Assembly: GCF_003048615.2 (NCBI RefSeq)
Contig: NZ_CP049263.1
Span: 1,302,001-1,366,000, forward strand
Length of the DNA: 64,000 nt
Source of the DNA: Campylobacter concisus
Lineage (GTDB): Bacteria > Campylobacterota > Campylobacteria > Campylobacterales > Campylobacteraceae
Direction: 5' to 3'
Shown here piece by piece: positions 9,737-17,804 of the stretch (within the stretch, counting starts at the first letter, position 1; the number at the start of each line of letters is the position of its first letter). A model generated the notes under the pieces. That model had not been told where the DNA came from. It did not search any database and saw only the letters and a program-made list of their open reading frames with translations. The position numbers and the translations under genes were made by a program.

Positions 9737-10072
9737 TTAAAAAATTCTTATCAAAAGCATATAAATTCCAGTTGAAACGACTATGCTAAGAAGGGCATTT
9801 TTGAATTTCAAATGCACCAAAACAGCCGTAAAAACCGCTACTATCTCGCTTAAGCCGTATGGATACTCGCTAAATTTCGTATCTTTTAGCCCGTAGCAGA
9901 CCAAAACGACCATTATCATCATGCCCATGTGCTTCTCAATGGCGTCTAAATAAGGGTTTGGCTTATAGTTTCTTAACGCATAAAACGGCGTCGCTCTCGT
10001 TATAAAAGTAGCTAAGGCGCTTAAAAGCACAGCCACAAAAAGCACCATCTCGCTTGAGCTTACACTTATCAA
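9737..10072 (-). CDS. azlD: AzlD-type branched-chain amino-acid exporter small subunit
   Basis: A 111-residue membrane protein with about three to four hydrophobic segments, starting near the periplasmic face, with ALATFITRATPFYAL (about 17-31), the TR-P motif conserved in AzlD. AzlD works with AzlC to export branched-chain amino acids. Its start overlaps the azlC stop by 4 bp, confirming the pairing. Confidence 0.9.
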   Translation of the reverse strand: MISVSSSEMVLFVAVLLSALATFITRATPFYALRNYKPNPYLDAIEKHMGMMIMVVLVCYGLKDTKFSEYPYGLSEIVAVFTAVLVHLKFKNALLSIVVSTGIYMLLIRIF

Positions 10073-10731
10073 ATTTTATCCTTAAACAAAAGCAAAAATA
10101 CAAAACAAAGTGCCATCGAGCCAACAAGCACAAATTTAGCTGGAAAGAGGCTCACTCCAAGCACGCCAAAAAAGACCGCCGCAAAGAGCACGCGGTAGTT
10201 TTTATCATTTTTAAACATCTCGATGACGACCACTGTAAAAAGCGCTGTTAAGCTAAACTCAAGCCCCCTTGTATCGGCCTTGATAAAGTCACCAAGTATC
10301 GCTCCAAGAAGCGTTCCAGCTGCCCAGTAAGACCAAGATAAAAAATTTAGCCAGGTAAAGACAAAGCTTCGATCACTTGCATCTTTTAGCCCCAAATTTT
10401 TAAATATCGCAAAGGTCTCATCTGTTAGCAAAGCGATGTTTAAGAGCTTAAATTTGATCCAGCTATACTCTTTTAAAAGTGAAATTCCATAAAAAGTGTG
10501 ACGCAAATTTACAAGATAGCTCACGATAAATACCTCAACGTAGCTCGTGCCGACGCTAAAGAGCGAGAGCATCATAAACTGCGCTGCTCCGCCGTATCCA
10601 AGCATGCTAAGCGCCATGGCGATAAATGCGCTCACTCCCATGCTTTTTGCCAGCACGCCAAAGGCGACACCAAGCGGAAAATAGCCCATAAAGATAGGAA
10701 TAGATAGTTTAAAAACGTAGCTAAATGTCAA
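10069..10731 (-). CDS. azlC: AzlC-type branched-chain amino-acid exporter large subunit
   Basis: A 220-residue inner-membrane protein of the AzlC family. Visible family motifs are PIFMGYFPLGVAFGVLAKS (about 11-29), the GYGGAAQFM segment (about 46-54) and NLRHTFYGISL (about 75-85). It should have about seven to eight transmembrane helices. With AzlD (4-bp overlap downstream) it exports branched-chain amino acids. It diverges from the Sel1 gene across a 149-bp intergenic region that must hold both promoters. Confidence 0.92.
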   Translation of the reverse strand: MTFSYVFKLSIPIFMGYFPLGVAFGVLAKSMGVSAFIAMALSMLGYGGAAQFMMLSLFSVGTSYVEVFIVSYLVNLRHTFYGISLLKEYSWIKFKLLNIALLTDETFAIFKNLGLKDASDRSFVFTWLNFLSWSYWAAGTLLGAILGDFIKADTRGLEFSLTALFTVVVIEMFKNDKNYRVLFAAVFFGVLGVSLFPAKFVLVGSMALCFVFLLLFKDKI

Positions 10732-10880
10732 ATTTTACCTTCATAAAAAGCCAAAATATTAGCAAAAATTTAAAAATTTAAATTTAAAGAGGCGTTTTTG
10801 CTTTTATAAATTTAACTGCTTGCTCGCATTTTAAAACTAAATTTTATAAAATAGCAACAAAATTTATAAAGAAAATTCCT

Positions 10881-11840
10881 ATGAAAAAGATAGTTTTACT
10901 AATATTTTTAACACTAAAATTAATAGCCTTAACAACAAATCCAAAGATCAAAATCCCTCAAGCAAATAGCTGTAATATCGAGGATAACTGCATTGATTTT
11001 AGCCGCAGATACAGCGATGATGAGTATAAAAGGCTATTTGGAATTTACAAAAGTGAGTGCGAGGTTAAAAATTTAGACGCATGCATCTATCTGGCTGAGT
11101 TTTACAAAAGCGGACTTGGCGTAAAAAAAGATGCGAAAAAATCAATAGAAATTCTTAACAAAACTTGCAATGAGAGCAATAAATTTGCCTGCCACAACCT
11201 TGGTGTTGAGTATCAAGAGATGAAAGATCACAAAATGGCTTTAGAAGCTTTTAAAAAAGGCTGCGATCTAGCTTTTATACAAAGCTGTTTTAACATCGCA
11301 GTTTTATATAATAACGGCGGCGGCGTAAAAAGAGACTACAAAAAGGCTGCTAAAATTTACAAAGAAGTTTGCGAACAAAATTTCTATGAAGGATGCTACA
11401 ACCTAGCCGTTTTATACCACAACACCCCAGGTGTAAAGCGCAACTACAAAGAGGCGGTAAAGCTTTACAAAAAGGCTTGTGATAATAACTTTAGCATCTC
11501 TTGCTACAACCTAGCGAGCTTATATCAAGAGCAAAAAGAGTATGAAAAGGCTAACAAGCTCTATTTTAAAGCTTGCAAGCTTGACTTTGCCGATGCTTGT
11601 AATAACCTAGCCAGCCTTTACGACGACGCACTTGGCGTAGAAAAAGACGATGAAGTGGCGTTTAGATACTACAACAAAGCGTGCAGGCTAGATAGCGCAA
11701 GTGGGTGCAAACATCTTGCATATTTTTATTACCATGGCATAGGGACAAAAAAGGATAAAAAGTTGGCAGAAAAAGAGCTTAAAAAAGCTTGCAAGCTAGG
11801 CCTTAAAGAGGCTTGCGAGATAGTTAGAGATTTTCACTAA
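10881..11840 (+). CDS. Secreted cysteine-rich Sel1-repeat protein (Hcp-like)
   Basis: A 319-residue protein with an N-terminal signal peptide (MKKIVLLIFLTLKLIALTTN) followed by about seven Sel1/TPR-type repeats. Each repeat has the pattern Y-K-x-C-D-x-x-x-x-x-x-C-x-N-L-A, so cysteines recur in pairs about eight residues apart (for example KKACDNNFSISCYNLASLY), the arrangement that forms a disulfide bridge in each helical hairpin of Helicobacter cysteine-rich proteins. Such proteins are exported scaffolds, some with beta-lactam-binding activity. Another Sel1-type gene follows 9 bp downstream, so the pair likely forms an operon. Exact role unknown. Confidence 0.85.
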   Translation: MKKIVLLIFLTLKLIALTTNPKIKIPQANSCNIEDNCIDFSRRYSDDEYKRLFGIYKSECEVKNLDACIYLAEFYKSGLGVKKDAKKSIEILNKTCNESNKFACHNLGVEYQEMKDHKMALEAFKKGCDLAFIQSCFNIAVLYNNGGGVKRDYKKAAKIYKEVCEQNFYEGCYNLAVLYHNTPGVKRNYKEAVKLYKKACDNNFSISCYNLASLYQEQKEYEKANKLYFKACKLDFADACNNLASLYDDALGVEKDDEVAFRYYNKACRLDSASGCKHLAYFYYHGIGTKKDKKLAEKELKKACKLGLKEACEIVRDFH

Positions 11841-11849
11841 AGAGCGTTT

Positions 11850-12290
11850 ATGAAAAATTTGATTTTGTTTTTATCCCTCATTGTTCTTTTAAATGCAGAA
11901 AATTTAGATGAGATGTGCCAAAGCGAGGGCGATATAAGAGCAAATTTAACGAGCTGCTACAAGGCTGCCACAAAAATTTATAACTCATCAAGCGATGATA
12001 AAGATTTTAAAAAGCTACAAAAGATATTTTTACTAGCTTGCGAAAATGATATGAAAGAGGGTTGTTACAGCGCTGCGCTCATCTATCTAAATGGCTACAA
12101 CGACGTTGATAGCGAGCTTAATCAAACTATCATATTAAATAGATATGCCAGATTTTTAAACTACGCGCTTTTAGATAACGGTAAAAAAGAGGACAAAATG
12201 ACTGCCAAAAGCTACTTTCAAAGATCATGCGAGCTAGGCTTTAAAAAGGGCTGTGATATGAGAAATTTATTAGATAAGCTTGGGTATTAG
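11850..12290 (+). CDS. Small secreted Sel1-like cysteine-rich protein
   Basis: A 146-residue protein with a signal peptide (MKNLILFLSLIVLLNA) and three cysteine pairs: CQSEGDIRANLTSC, ACENDMKEGC and SCELGFKKGC. The last two have the same eight-residue spacing as in the upstream Hcp-like protein, so this looks like a shorter, partly diverged member of the same family. Only 9 bp separate it from the upstream gene. Ribosome binding is provided by an AAGAG at about 11841-11845. Function unknown; a partner or paralogue of the upstream protein is likely. Confidence 0.75.
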   Translation: MKNLILFLSLIVLLNAENLDEMCQSEGDIRANLTSCYKAATKIYNSSSDDKDFKKLQKIFLLACENDMKEGCYSAALIYLNGYNDVDSELNQTIILNRYARFLNYALLDNGKKEDKMTAKSYFQRSCELGFKKGCDMRNLLDKLGY

Positions 12291-12426
12291 CAAATTAAAT
12301 TTTCTATCCTCTATAGTGTTTTATAAAACATAAATTTACTGCTTTAACTTGGCGATAAAAAAACTATCAATACTCTTGCGAGCTAATTAGCGGCGAAGAC
12401 TGCCAAATTTACAATGCTCTATAAAT

Positions 12427-12540
12427 TTAGTGCACCTGACTTTTGGGACCCTTGCCCTTTGGGGTCTTATGTGAAAAGTAAAAAACATCGAGCGTAAAAG
12501 CAACGAGTATGAGTCCAACAATAGCCAAAGTCGCGTCCAT
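12427..12540 (-). CDS. 37-residue single-pass membrane peptide downstream of flgG
   Basis: A short ORF with ATG at 12540-12538, TAA at 12427-12429 and a good ribosome binding site (AGGTGAT immediately upstream at 12541-12547). It starts 5 bp after the flgG stop on the same strand. Residues 3-21 form one hydrophobic helix (ATLAIVGLILVAFTLDVFY) followed by a basic tail (HKTPKGKGPKSQVH). The tight spacing, strong RBS and membrane-peptide composition support a real gene. No family is recognised. Its position at the end of a sigma-54 flagellar rod operon suggests, but does not prove, a link to flagellar assembly. Confidence 0.6.
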   Translation of the reverse strand: MDATLAIVGLILVAFTLDVFYFSHKTPKGKGPKSQVH

Positions 12541-12545
12541 ATCAC

Positions 12546-13334
12546 CTACCTTTTAAGTCCATTTACTATCTCTAGCATCGAATCACTCGTAGTTATCGCC
12601 TTTGAGTTCGCCTCGTATGCGCGCTGGCCGGTAATGAGGTCGGTCATCTCTTCAACAAGTTGCACGTTACTCATCTCGACAAAGCCCTGTCTAATGGTGC
12701 CAAGTCCGTCAAGACCTGCTACACCTACCACCACGTCGCCACTAGCGCTTGTTTGAAGGTAGTTGTTATCACCCATTGAGTGAAGACCGGCTGGATTTAT
12801 GAAATTTGCTAGCTCGATCTGACCTATCTGAGCCATATCGGTTTCGCCAGCTTGAAGCACTGAGACGGTGCCGTCTGTGCCTATTGAAATTTGCGTCGCA
12901 TTTGCAGGGACAGTGATCTGCGGGATGAGCTGGTAGCCGTCACTATTTACGATCGTGCCGTTTGCGTCAAGCTTAAATGCGCCGTTTCTGGTGTATGCCG
13001 TCGTGCCATCAGGGAGTTGAATTTGAAAAAAGCCGTTGCCAGCTATGACCATATCTAGGTTGTTGCTAGTCTCTTTAAAATAGCCCTGAGAGAAAATTTT
13101 ATTTATCGCTGTTGGGCGCACACCAAGGCCTACTTCGATGCCTGTCGGGCTTGTAGTAGTTTGGCTAGTAGCCGTGCCTGCGTACTCCATGACTTGATAC
13201 ATAAGGTCAGCAAATTCAGCCCTATTTTTCTTATATCCATAGGTATTTACGTTTGCGATGTTGTGTGAGGTTACGTCTATCTGCGTCTGCTCGGCGATCA
13301 TGCCAGTGGCCGCAGTGTAAAGTGATCTCATCAT
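12546..13334 (-). CDS. flgG: Flagellar distal rod protein FlgG
   Basis: A 262-residue axial protein exported by the flagellar type III apparatus, forming the distal rod. It begins MMRSLYTAATGMIAEQTQID, with the ANVNTYGYKK rod signature at about 28-37, and ends in the axial C-terminal helix (YEANSKAITTSDSMLEIVNG). The length equals that of standard FlgG. It follows the second rod gene by 15 bp, so both are driven by the sigma-54 promoter upstream of that gene. The short membrane peptide gene follows directly. Confidence 0.95.
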   Translation of the reverse strand: MMRSLYTAATGMIAEQTQIDVTSHNIANVNTYGYKKNRAEFADLMYQVMEYAGTATSQTTTSPTGIEVGLGVRPTAINKIFSQGYFKETSNNLDMVIAGNGFFQIQLPDGTTAYTRNGAFKLDANGTIVNSDGYQLIPQITVPANATQISIGTDGTVSVLQAGETDMAQIGQIELANFINPAGLHSMGDNNYLQTSASGDVVVGVAGLDGLGTIRQGFVEMSNVQLVEEMTDLITGQRAYEANSKAITTSDSMLEIVNGLKR

Positions 13335-13349
13335 AGTTTTATCCTTTTA

Positions 13350-14159
13350 TTAAGCTTTTAGGGCTAGTTTTTGAACAGCATCTTGGTTAAGGTCAGTCAT
13401 GTGACTTGTCATAACCTTTTGATACATATCAACTAAGCGTTGGGTTTCTATTAGACCCACCATTTCTAAGACTGGATTTACGTTTGACATTTGAGCGTAG
13501 CCTTGCATCACACTATCAGCCTCGTCAAGCTCGGTTATGTCGTCAAAATTTCTACTCTCAAAGAGATTATCTCCAACCTTTTTTAGATCTCTTATCTCTC
13601 TTGGCTGAGCGATGTAGAATTTAGAAAATTGATTGTTATTTGAGTATAAATTTCCATTTTTATCAACGGTTAGCACCTCGCCTTGTGGCACTTGGATGCC
13701 TCTTTGACCAAGATTTTGCGCTTCATAGCCACTTGGTAGCACCCTGCAACCCTCTTTTGTGACGATATATCCGTCCGCGTCAAGGCTAAAAGAGCCATTT
13801 TTGCTTAGTTTTACACCATTTGGAGTATCGACTAAGAAAAAGGCATCGTCTCTTTTTATCGCAAAGTCAAGCGTATTTGAGCTGTATTTAAAGCCACCAG
13901 CGCTAAAGTCGGTGTACTCTTCGCTCACTTGTGGCACACGATCAAGCGTTCTATTTAGAAATTTAGCTCCGTCTTTTGTGTGATTTTTAATCGGAAGCTC
14001 ATCTTGCGTCTCTTTAAAAATTCTCGCAAAGTCGCCGATAACTACGTCGTTTCGCTTGTAGCCGATCGTATTTACATTTGCAAGATTGTTTGAGATGACA
14101 TTTAGTCTGTTAAACTGCGTTACCATGCCAGCAGTGGCTTGATAATAACCATTTTGCAT
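13350..14159 (-). CDS. flgF: Flagellar rod protein FlgF (FlgG2-type)
   Basis: A 269-residue flagellar basal-body rod protein of the FlgF/FlgG family. The N-terminal axial motif is MVTQFNRLNVISNNLANVN followed by TIGYKRND (about 31-40), and the C-terminal axial helix includes NPVLEMVGLIETQRLVDMYQ. In Campylobacter this gene is annotated either as flgF or as flgG2. It is the first gene of the rod operon with flgG; a perfect sigma-54 promoter lies 39-56 bp upstream of the ATG. Confidence 0.9.
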   Translation of the reverse strand: MQNGYYQATAGMVTQFNRLNVISNNLANVNTIGYKRNDVVIGDFARIFKETQDELPIKNHTKDGAKFLNRTLDRVPQVSEEYTDFSAGGFKYSSNTLDFAIKRDDAFFLVDTPNGVKLSKNGSFSLDADGYIVTKEGCRVLPSGYEAQNLGQRGIQVPQGEVLTVDKNGNLYSNNNQFSKFYIAQPREIRDLKKVGDNLFESRNFDDITELDEADSVMQGYAQMSNVNPVLEMVGLIETQRLVDMYQKVMTSHMTDLNQDAVQKLALKA

Positions 14160-14197
14160 AAATTTTCCTAATCAAAATTTGATTTTTTAGAATTACT

Positions 14198-14215
14198 AAG
14201 CAATCATCGTTCCAA
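14198..14215 (-). promoter_or_regulatory. Sigma-54 (RpoN) promoter of the flgF-flgG operon
   Basis: Read on the minus strand the site is TTGGAACGATGATTGCTT, an exact match to the RpoN consensus TTGGAAC-N5-TTGCTT with GG at -24 and GC at -12. Transcription should begin near 14185, about 25 nt before the ATG. Rod genes of Campylobacter are RpoN/FlgSR-controlled, so the context fits. Confidence 0.93.
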
Positions 14216-14248
14216 CTTTCTTTTTATACACTTTTTAAAAATTTTGGG

Positions 14249-14254
14249 TATAAT
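14249..14254 (+). promoter_or_regulatory. Sigma-70 -10 element for rpoD
   Basis: TATAAT preceded by GGG in a T-rich region, as is usual for Campylobacter promoters that lack a clear -35. It lies 55 bp before the rpoD ATG, with an AAGGAAA ribosome binding site at about 14300-14306. Confidence 0.7.
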
Positions 14255-14309
14255 CCATTTTCTTTTAACCAACACTTAAATCACAATAATACGATTTGAA
14301 AGGAAATTT

Positions 14310-16163
14310 ATGAGCGCCGCAAAAGACTCTTTTTCTCAGATAGAAGAGCTTTTTGTTGAAAATGCAAAAGGCTTTTTGACATACGAAAAATTAGTAAAAT
14401 TATTAGACAAAGCTCCGACGGCTACGATAGTAAAAAAGATAGAACAACTAGCAAAAACAAACAAAGTCCAGCTCATCACATCTGCTGAAGCTGCAAAACT
14501 TAGAAATTTAGCCGATGCTAAAAAACGTCAAGAAAATGCTCAAAAAAGCGACCAAGATATCGACGAAGACCTCGATCTTTCAGGCGAGAGCGACCTTTTA
14601 GAGTGGTCAAGATCAGATAGCCCAGTAAGGATGTATCTACGAGAGATGGGTCAGATTGCGCTTCTTACAAAAGAAGAAGAGGTCGAGATCAGCAAGAGGA
14701 TCGAGCTTGGCGAAGATATCATCATCGATGCATTTTGCTCGGTGCCGTTTTTGATCGATTTCATACTTGACTACAAAGAGCCGCTTATCAACAGAGAGCG
14801 CCGCGTAAAAGAGCTCTTTAAAAGCTTTGAAGATGAGAGCGAAAACGAAAATGAAGATAGCGAAGAGGATATAGACGAAGAGGATGAGGAGAACGAAGAG
14901 AACGAAACTCCTAAGAAATCAGCCAAAAACGACAAGCGTGCAGAAAAAGTTATAGAGAGTTTCAAAGCCCTAGAAAAGGCTAAAAAAGAGTGGCTAAAGA
15001 CTGCAAATAAGCAAGATAAAGTTGAAAGCGACGACACAGCTTCAAAGATGACGCTTGCGTTTAAAAAGAAAATTTTAAAAGAGAAGCTGATGGATCTTGG
15101 TCCAACAAGTAAGCTAATTAGCGAGATCGTAAAATCAATGGAGACGGCTCTTAAAAGCGACGATGAATTTGATAGAGAGCTAAAACGCTTGGAGTATCGC
15201 TTGCCGATGTTTAGTGACGAGCTAAAGAAAAATCACAAAAGCATCTTAAAAGATATCATCAAGCTTAGCAAAGAAGAGATCGCGGCTCGCGTGCCAGAGG
15301 CTACGATGGTCTCAACCTATGTCGAGATCAAAAAGCTTTTTACGACAAAAGAGGCTAGCAAACAGGGCTTTGACCTTGAGCCAGCAAGACTAAAAGAGAT
15401 TTTAGAGCAGATCAAGCGTGGAAAGAAAATTTCAGACGAAGCAAAAGCTAGAATGGCTAAGTCAAACCTCCGTCTAGTCGTAAGCATCGCAAAACGTTAT
15501 ACAAACAGGGGCTTGCCATTTCTTGACCTCATCCAAGAGGGCAACATCGGTCTTATGAAGGCGGTTGATAAATTTGAATATAGAAAAGGCTATAAATTTT
15601 CAACCTACGCCACATGGTGGATCCGCCAGGCTATCTCGCGCGCGATCGCTGATCAGGCAAGGACGATTAGGATACCTATCCACATGATAGAAACGATCAA
15701 TCGTATCAACAAAATCAACCGCAAATACCTCCAAGAGGAGGGAAAAGAGCCTGACGTAAGCGTCATCGCAAAAGAGGTCGGACTAAGCGTTGATAAGGTA
15801 AAACAGGTGATAAAGATCACAAAAGAGCCTATCAGCCTTGAAGCTCCGATCGCAAACGAAGAAGACGGTAAATTTGGAGATTTTGTCGAGGATAAAACCT
15901 CGCTCTCTCCGATAGATCAAATTTTAAAAAGTGACCTTAGAGAGCAGATCGACGATGTGCTTTCACAGCTAAATGAGCGCGAAAAGGCGGTTATTTCGAT
16001 GAGATTTGGTCTGCTTGAAGATGAGAGCGACCGCACGCTTGAAGAGATCGGCAAGGCGCTAAACGTCACTCGTGAGCGCGTCCGCCAGATAGAAAGCTCA
16101 GCTATCAAGAAACTAAAACACCCAAAAGTTGGTAGAAAACTTAAAAACTACATCGAGGGCTAA
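14310..16163 (+). CDS. rpoD: RNA polymerase primary sigma factor (sigma-70)
   Basis: A 617-residue primary sigma factor. Region 1.2 is [21 protein letters not shown] (in parts; about 107-127). Region 2 includes [35 protein letters not shown] and [14 protein letters not shown]; region 3 and region 4 follow, with the helix-turn-helix [17 protein letters not shown] near the C-terminus that reads the -35 box. Between regions 1.2 and 2 is the usual non-conserved domain, here with a strikingly acidic Glu/Asp/Asn-rich tract (about 172-200). Length is normal for the phylum. It is transcribed alone, opposite to the flagellar rod operon, and ends in the repeat-bearing gap before flaC. Confidence 0.97.
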   Translation: MSAAKDSFSQIEELFVENAKGFLTYEKLVKLLDKAPTATIVKKIEQLAKTNKVQLITSAEAAKLRNLADAKKRQENAQKSDQDIDEDLDLSGESDLLEWSRSDSPVRMYLREMGQIALLTKEEEVEISKRIELGEDIIIDAFCSVPFLIDFILDYKEPLINRERRVKELFKSFEDESENENEDSEEDIDEEDEENEENETPKKSAKNDKRAEKVIESFKALEKAKKEWLKTANKQDKVESDDTASKMTLAFKKKILKEKLMDLGPTSKLISEIVKSMETALKSDDEFDRELKRLEYRLPMFSDELKKNHKSILKDIIKLSKEEIAARVPEATMVSTYVEIKKLFTTKEASKQGFDLEPARLKEILEQIKRGKKISDEAKARMAKSNLRLVVSIAKRYTNRGLPFLDLIQEGNIGLMKAVDKFEYRKGYKFSTYATWWIRQAISRAIADQARTIRIPIHMIETINRINKINRKYLQEEGKEPDVSVIAKEVGLSVDKVKQVIKITKEPISLEAPIANEEDGKFGDFVEDKTSLSPIDQILKSDLREQIDDVLSQLNEREKAVISMRFGLLEDESDRTLEEIGKALNVTRERVRQIESSAIKKLKHPKVGRKLKNYIEG

Positions 16164-16184
16164 CAAGCCCTGCCCTTTTGGGCA
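16157..16184 (+). terminator. Double hairpin at the rpoD 3' end
   Basis: Two adjacent short hairpins: GGGCT/AGCCC (16157-16161 with 16166-16170, overlapping the stop) and TGCCC/GGGCA (16171-16175 with 16180-16184, TTTT loop). The GGGC and GCCC segments can also pair across the hairpins. No long T-run follows, so it is a plausible but not classical terminator. Confidence 0.5.
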
Positions 16185-16396
16185 TCTGTACCTAAACTCT
16201 GCAAATTTCTGAAATTTACTCTCTAGTCTATAATTAAGCTATTCTTGCGACCAAAGCACTAAAAGATACAAGTAAAAATTTAATGTTTTTGTATAGTGTT
16301 ATGCCCTATTTTGGTGTATATACTCTTGCTTTGACAGCTTTTCTTTTGGTAAATTATTAGCATATATACCCTTTAAAGGACTTTCTCTTTGAAAAA

Positions 16397-16601
16397 TTTA
16401 TAGCATATATACTCAAAAATTGTTTTAAACATTACATATAGCTCTCATCTTAAAGTATAATTAATCTAACCTTCGTTTTGAGGGTACACTTGCTACAAAA
16501 ATAGATAAAAAAAGGTACATAAGCTATAAAAATAGATAAAAAAAGGTACATAAGCTATAAAAATAGATAAAAAAAAGGTACACTTGCTACAAATTTTCAA
16601 A
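16397..16601. repeat. Long direct repeat, copy A (205 bp)
   Basis: The first 148 bp (16397-16544) are identical to 16637-16784, and the rest matches copy B if one 31-bp unit is skipped. The unit starts TTTATAGCATATATACTC, contains a TATAAT (16456-16461), a small hairpin (ACCTTC-GTTTT-GAGGGT, 16469-16485), then three full 31-bp sub-repeats with A-tracts. It lies in the convergent gap between rpoD and flaC and holds no ORF of note. Confidence 0.95.
16483..16582. repeat. 31-bp phased sub-repeat array in copy A
   Basis: GGTACA boxes recur at 16483, 16514, 16545 and 16577, spacing 31, 31 and 32 bp, about three helical turns. Each box is followed by CTTGCTAC or ATAAGCTAT and then AAAAATAGATAAAAAAA. 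The outer boxes carry CTTGCTAC and the inner ones ATAAGCTAT. Phased A-tracts imply intrinsically curved DNA or a same-face protein-binding array. Confidence 0.9.
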
Positions 16602-16636
16602 AATTTACCACTTCGATAGCTATTAAAGATATCTTT

Positions 16637-16810
16637 TTTATAGCATATATACTCAAAAATTGTTTTAAACATTACATATAGCTCTCATCTTAAAGTATAA
16701 TTAATCTAACCTTCGTTTTGAGGGTACACTTGCTACAAAAATAGATAAAAAAAGGTACATAAGCTATAAAAATAGATAAAAAAAAGGTACACTTGCTACA
16801 AATTTTCAAA
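16637..16810. repeat. Long direct repeat, copy B (174 bp)
   Basis: This is copy A minus exactly one 31-bp unit (205 versus 174 bp), starting 240 bp downstream. It repeats the TATAAT (16696-16701) and hairpin. Its GGTACA boxes lie at 16723, 16754 and 16786. The near-perfect identity between copies points to a recent duplication or ongoing homogenisation. Confidence 0.95.
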
Positions 16811-16884
16811 TGAGAAATATCAAATTTTTGATTTGCAAATATATTCTAAAATCAAAAAGTAAAGCATAAAAAATAAAAAGAGAG

Positions 16885-16909
16885 TTTTACCGGCACAAGG
16901 CCGGTAAAA
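16885..16909 (-). terminator. Rho-independent terminator of flaC
   Basis: A perfect 10-bp stem (16885-16894 with 16900-16909, 5-nt loop) right after the flaC stop, containing TACCGGC/GCCGGTA with A/T flanks. On the minus strand it is followed by a T-rich run. Confidence 0.85.
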
Positions 16910-16911
16910 AT

Positions 16912-17667
16912 TTATTCGCCTAGAAGTTTATCTAGTTTTGCAGCCAAGCTCGTAGTGTCATGAGCTTTAGCCAAAGAAGCAGCATGTAGCTTTAAATTTG
17001 CTTGTAAATTTTCTTCCAAGCTCTTTGCGATGTCGCTGCTATCAAGATTTTCTACGCTAATAGCGTTTGCTACGCTTCTAGCAGCCAGAGCGTTCATACC
17101 CTTAAATACAGCATTTTGTGTCGAGCCGATCTCTGAGCGAAGTGAATTTATATTTTTCAAAATATCGCCAGAATTTGAGCCATCCTCTTTAACATTTAAA
17201 AGAGCATTTGTACTTAAATTTATATTTTTTGTGCCCTCGCCTGTGAAAAAGCCAAGCTCGGCGTCAAAAACGTTTTTGCCGTTAAATTTAGCCTCTTTTA
17301 CACTGTCGCTCATCGCATTTTTAAGCGCATTTATCTCGCCTTTTATGCCCTTTTGCTCGTTCGCTGAAAGAGCTGGGTTTGAAAGCTTGCTTGATAGCTC
17401 GCCGATCTTGTCCGCACTCTCGCTTAAATTTAAAAGCGTTGAGTCGGCGATCTGAAGCATACCGATCATTTCGTTTGCATTTGCCATGCCCTCATTTAGG
17501 ACATTTGTTTGCGAAAGTAAGCTCTCTGCGATTTGCAAATTTGCACCTGATGCTTTGATCTCGCTATTTGCAGAGATGGCGTTTAGCGCCTTTTTCTCGC
17601 TATTTTTAGCTTGATCTAAATAATAGTTTCCTGAAGCCTGGTTTGCAGTATAAGTTCCTAACTTCAT
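16912..17667 (-). CDS. flaC: Flagellin-like secreted protein FlaC
   Basis: A 251-residue flagellin homologue that keeps the N-terminal D0/D1 helices (NYYLDQAKNSEKKALNAISA; ANLQIAESLLSQT) and C-terminal helices (NINSLRSEIGSTQNAVFKGM) but lacks the large central domains of FlaA/FlaB (about 570 residues). The overall pattern and length match C. jejuni FlaC (249 residues), which is secreted through the flagellar apparatus without being needed for the filament and can act on host cells. ATG 17667 has a GGAGT ribosome binding site at about 17672-17676. It is monocistronic, ending in a strong hairpin beside the repeat array. Confidence 0.85.
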   Translation of the reverse strand: MKLGTYTANQASGNYYLDQAKNSEKKALNAISANSEIKASGANLQIAESLLSQTNVLNEGMANANEMIGMLQIADSTLLNLSESADKIGELSSKLSNPALSANEQKGIKGEINALKNAMSDSVKEAKFNGKNVFDAELGFFTGEGTKNINLSTNALLNVKEDGSNSGDILKNINSLRSEIGSTQNAVFKGMNALAARSVANAISVENLDSSDIAKSLEENLQANLKLHAASLAKAHDTTSLAAKLDKLLGE

Positions 17668-17804
17668 ATCAACTCCTTTTTTAGTAGTTTTGTGATGGAT
17701 TTTACTATAAATTTCATAAAAAGTTGCAAAAATATTTCTTAAAGCAAAAAATATTATAAAAAGAATTTAGAAAAAAGCCATTTTTCCTAAATTCTTTGCC
17801 CTTT

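Noticed and set aside
16483-16791. CRISPR array
   Set aside because: The 31-bp units are joined directly without unique spacers, are A-rich, and no cas genes are near.
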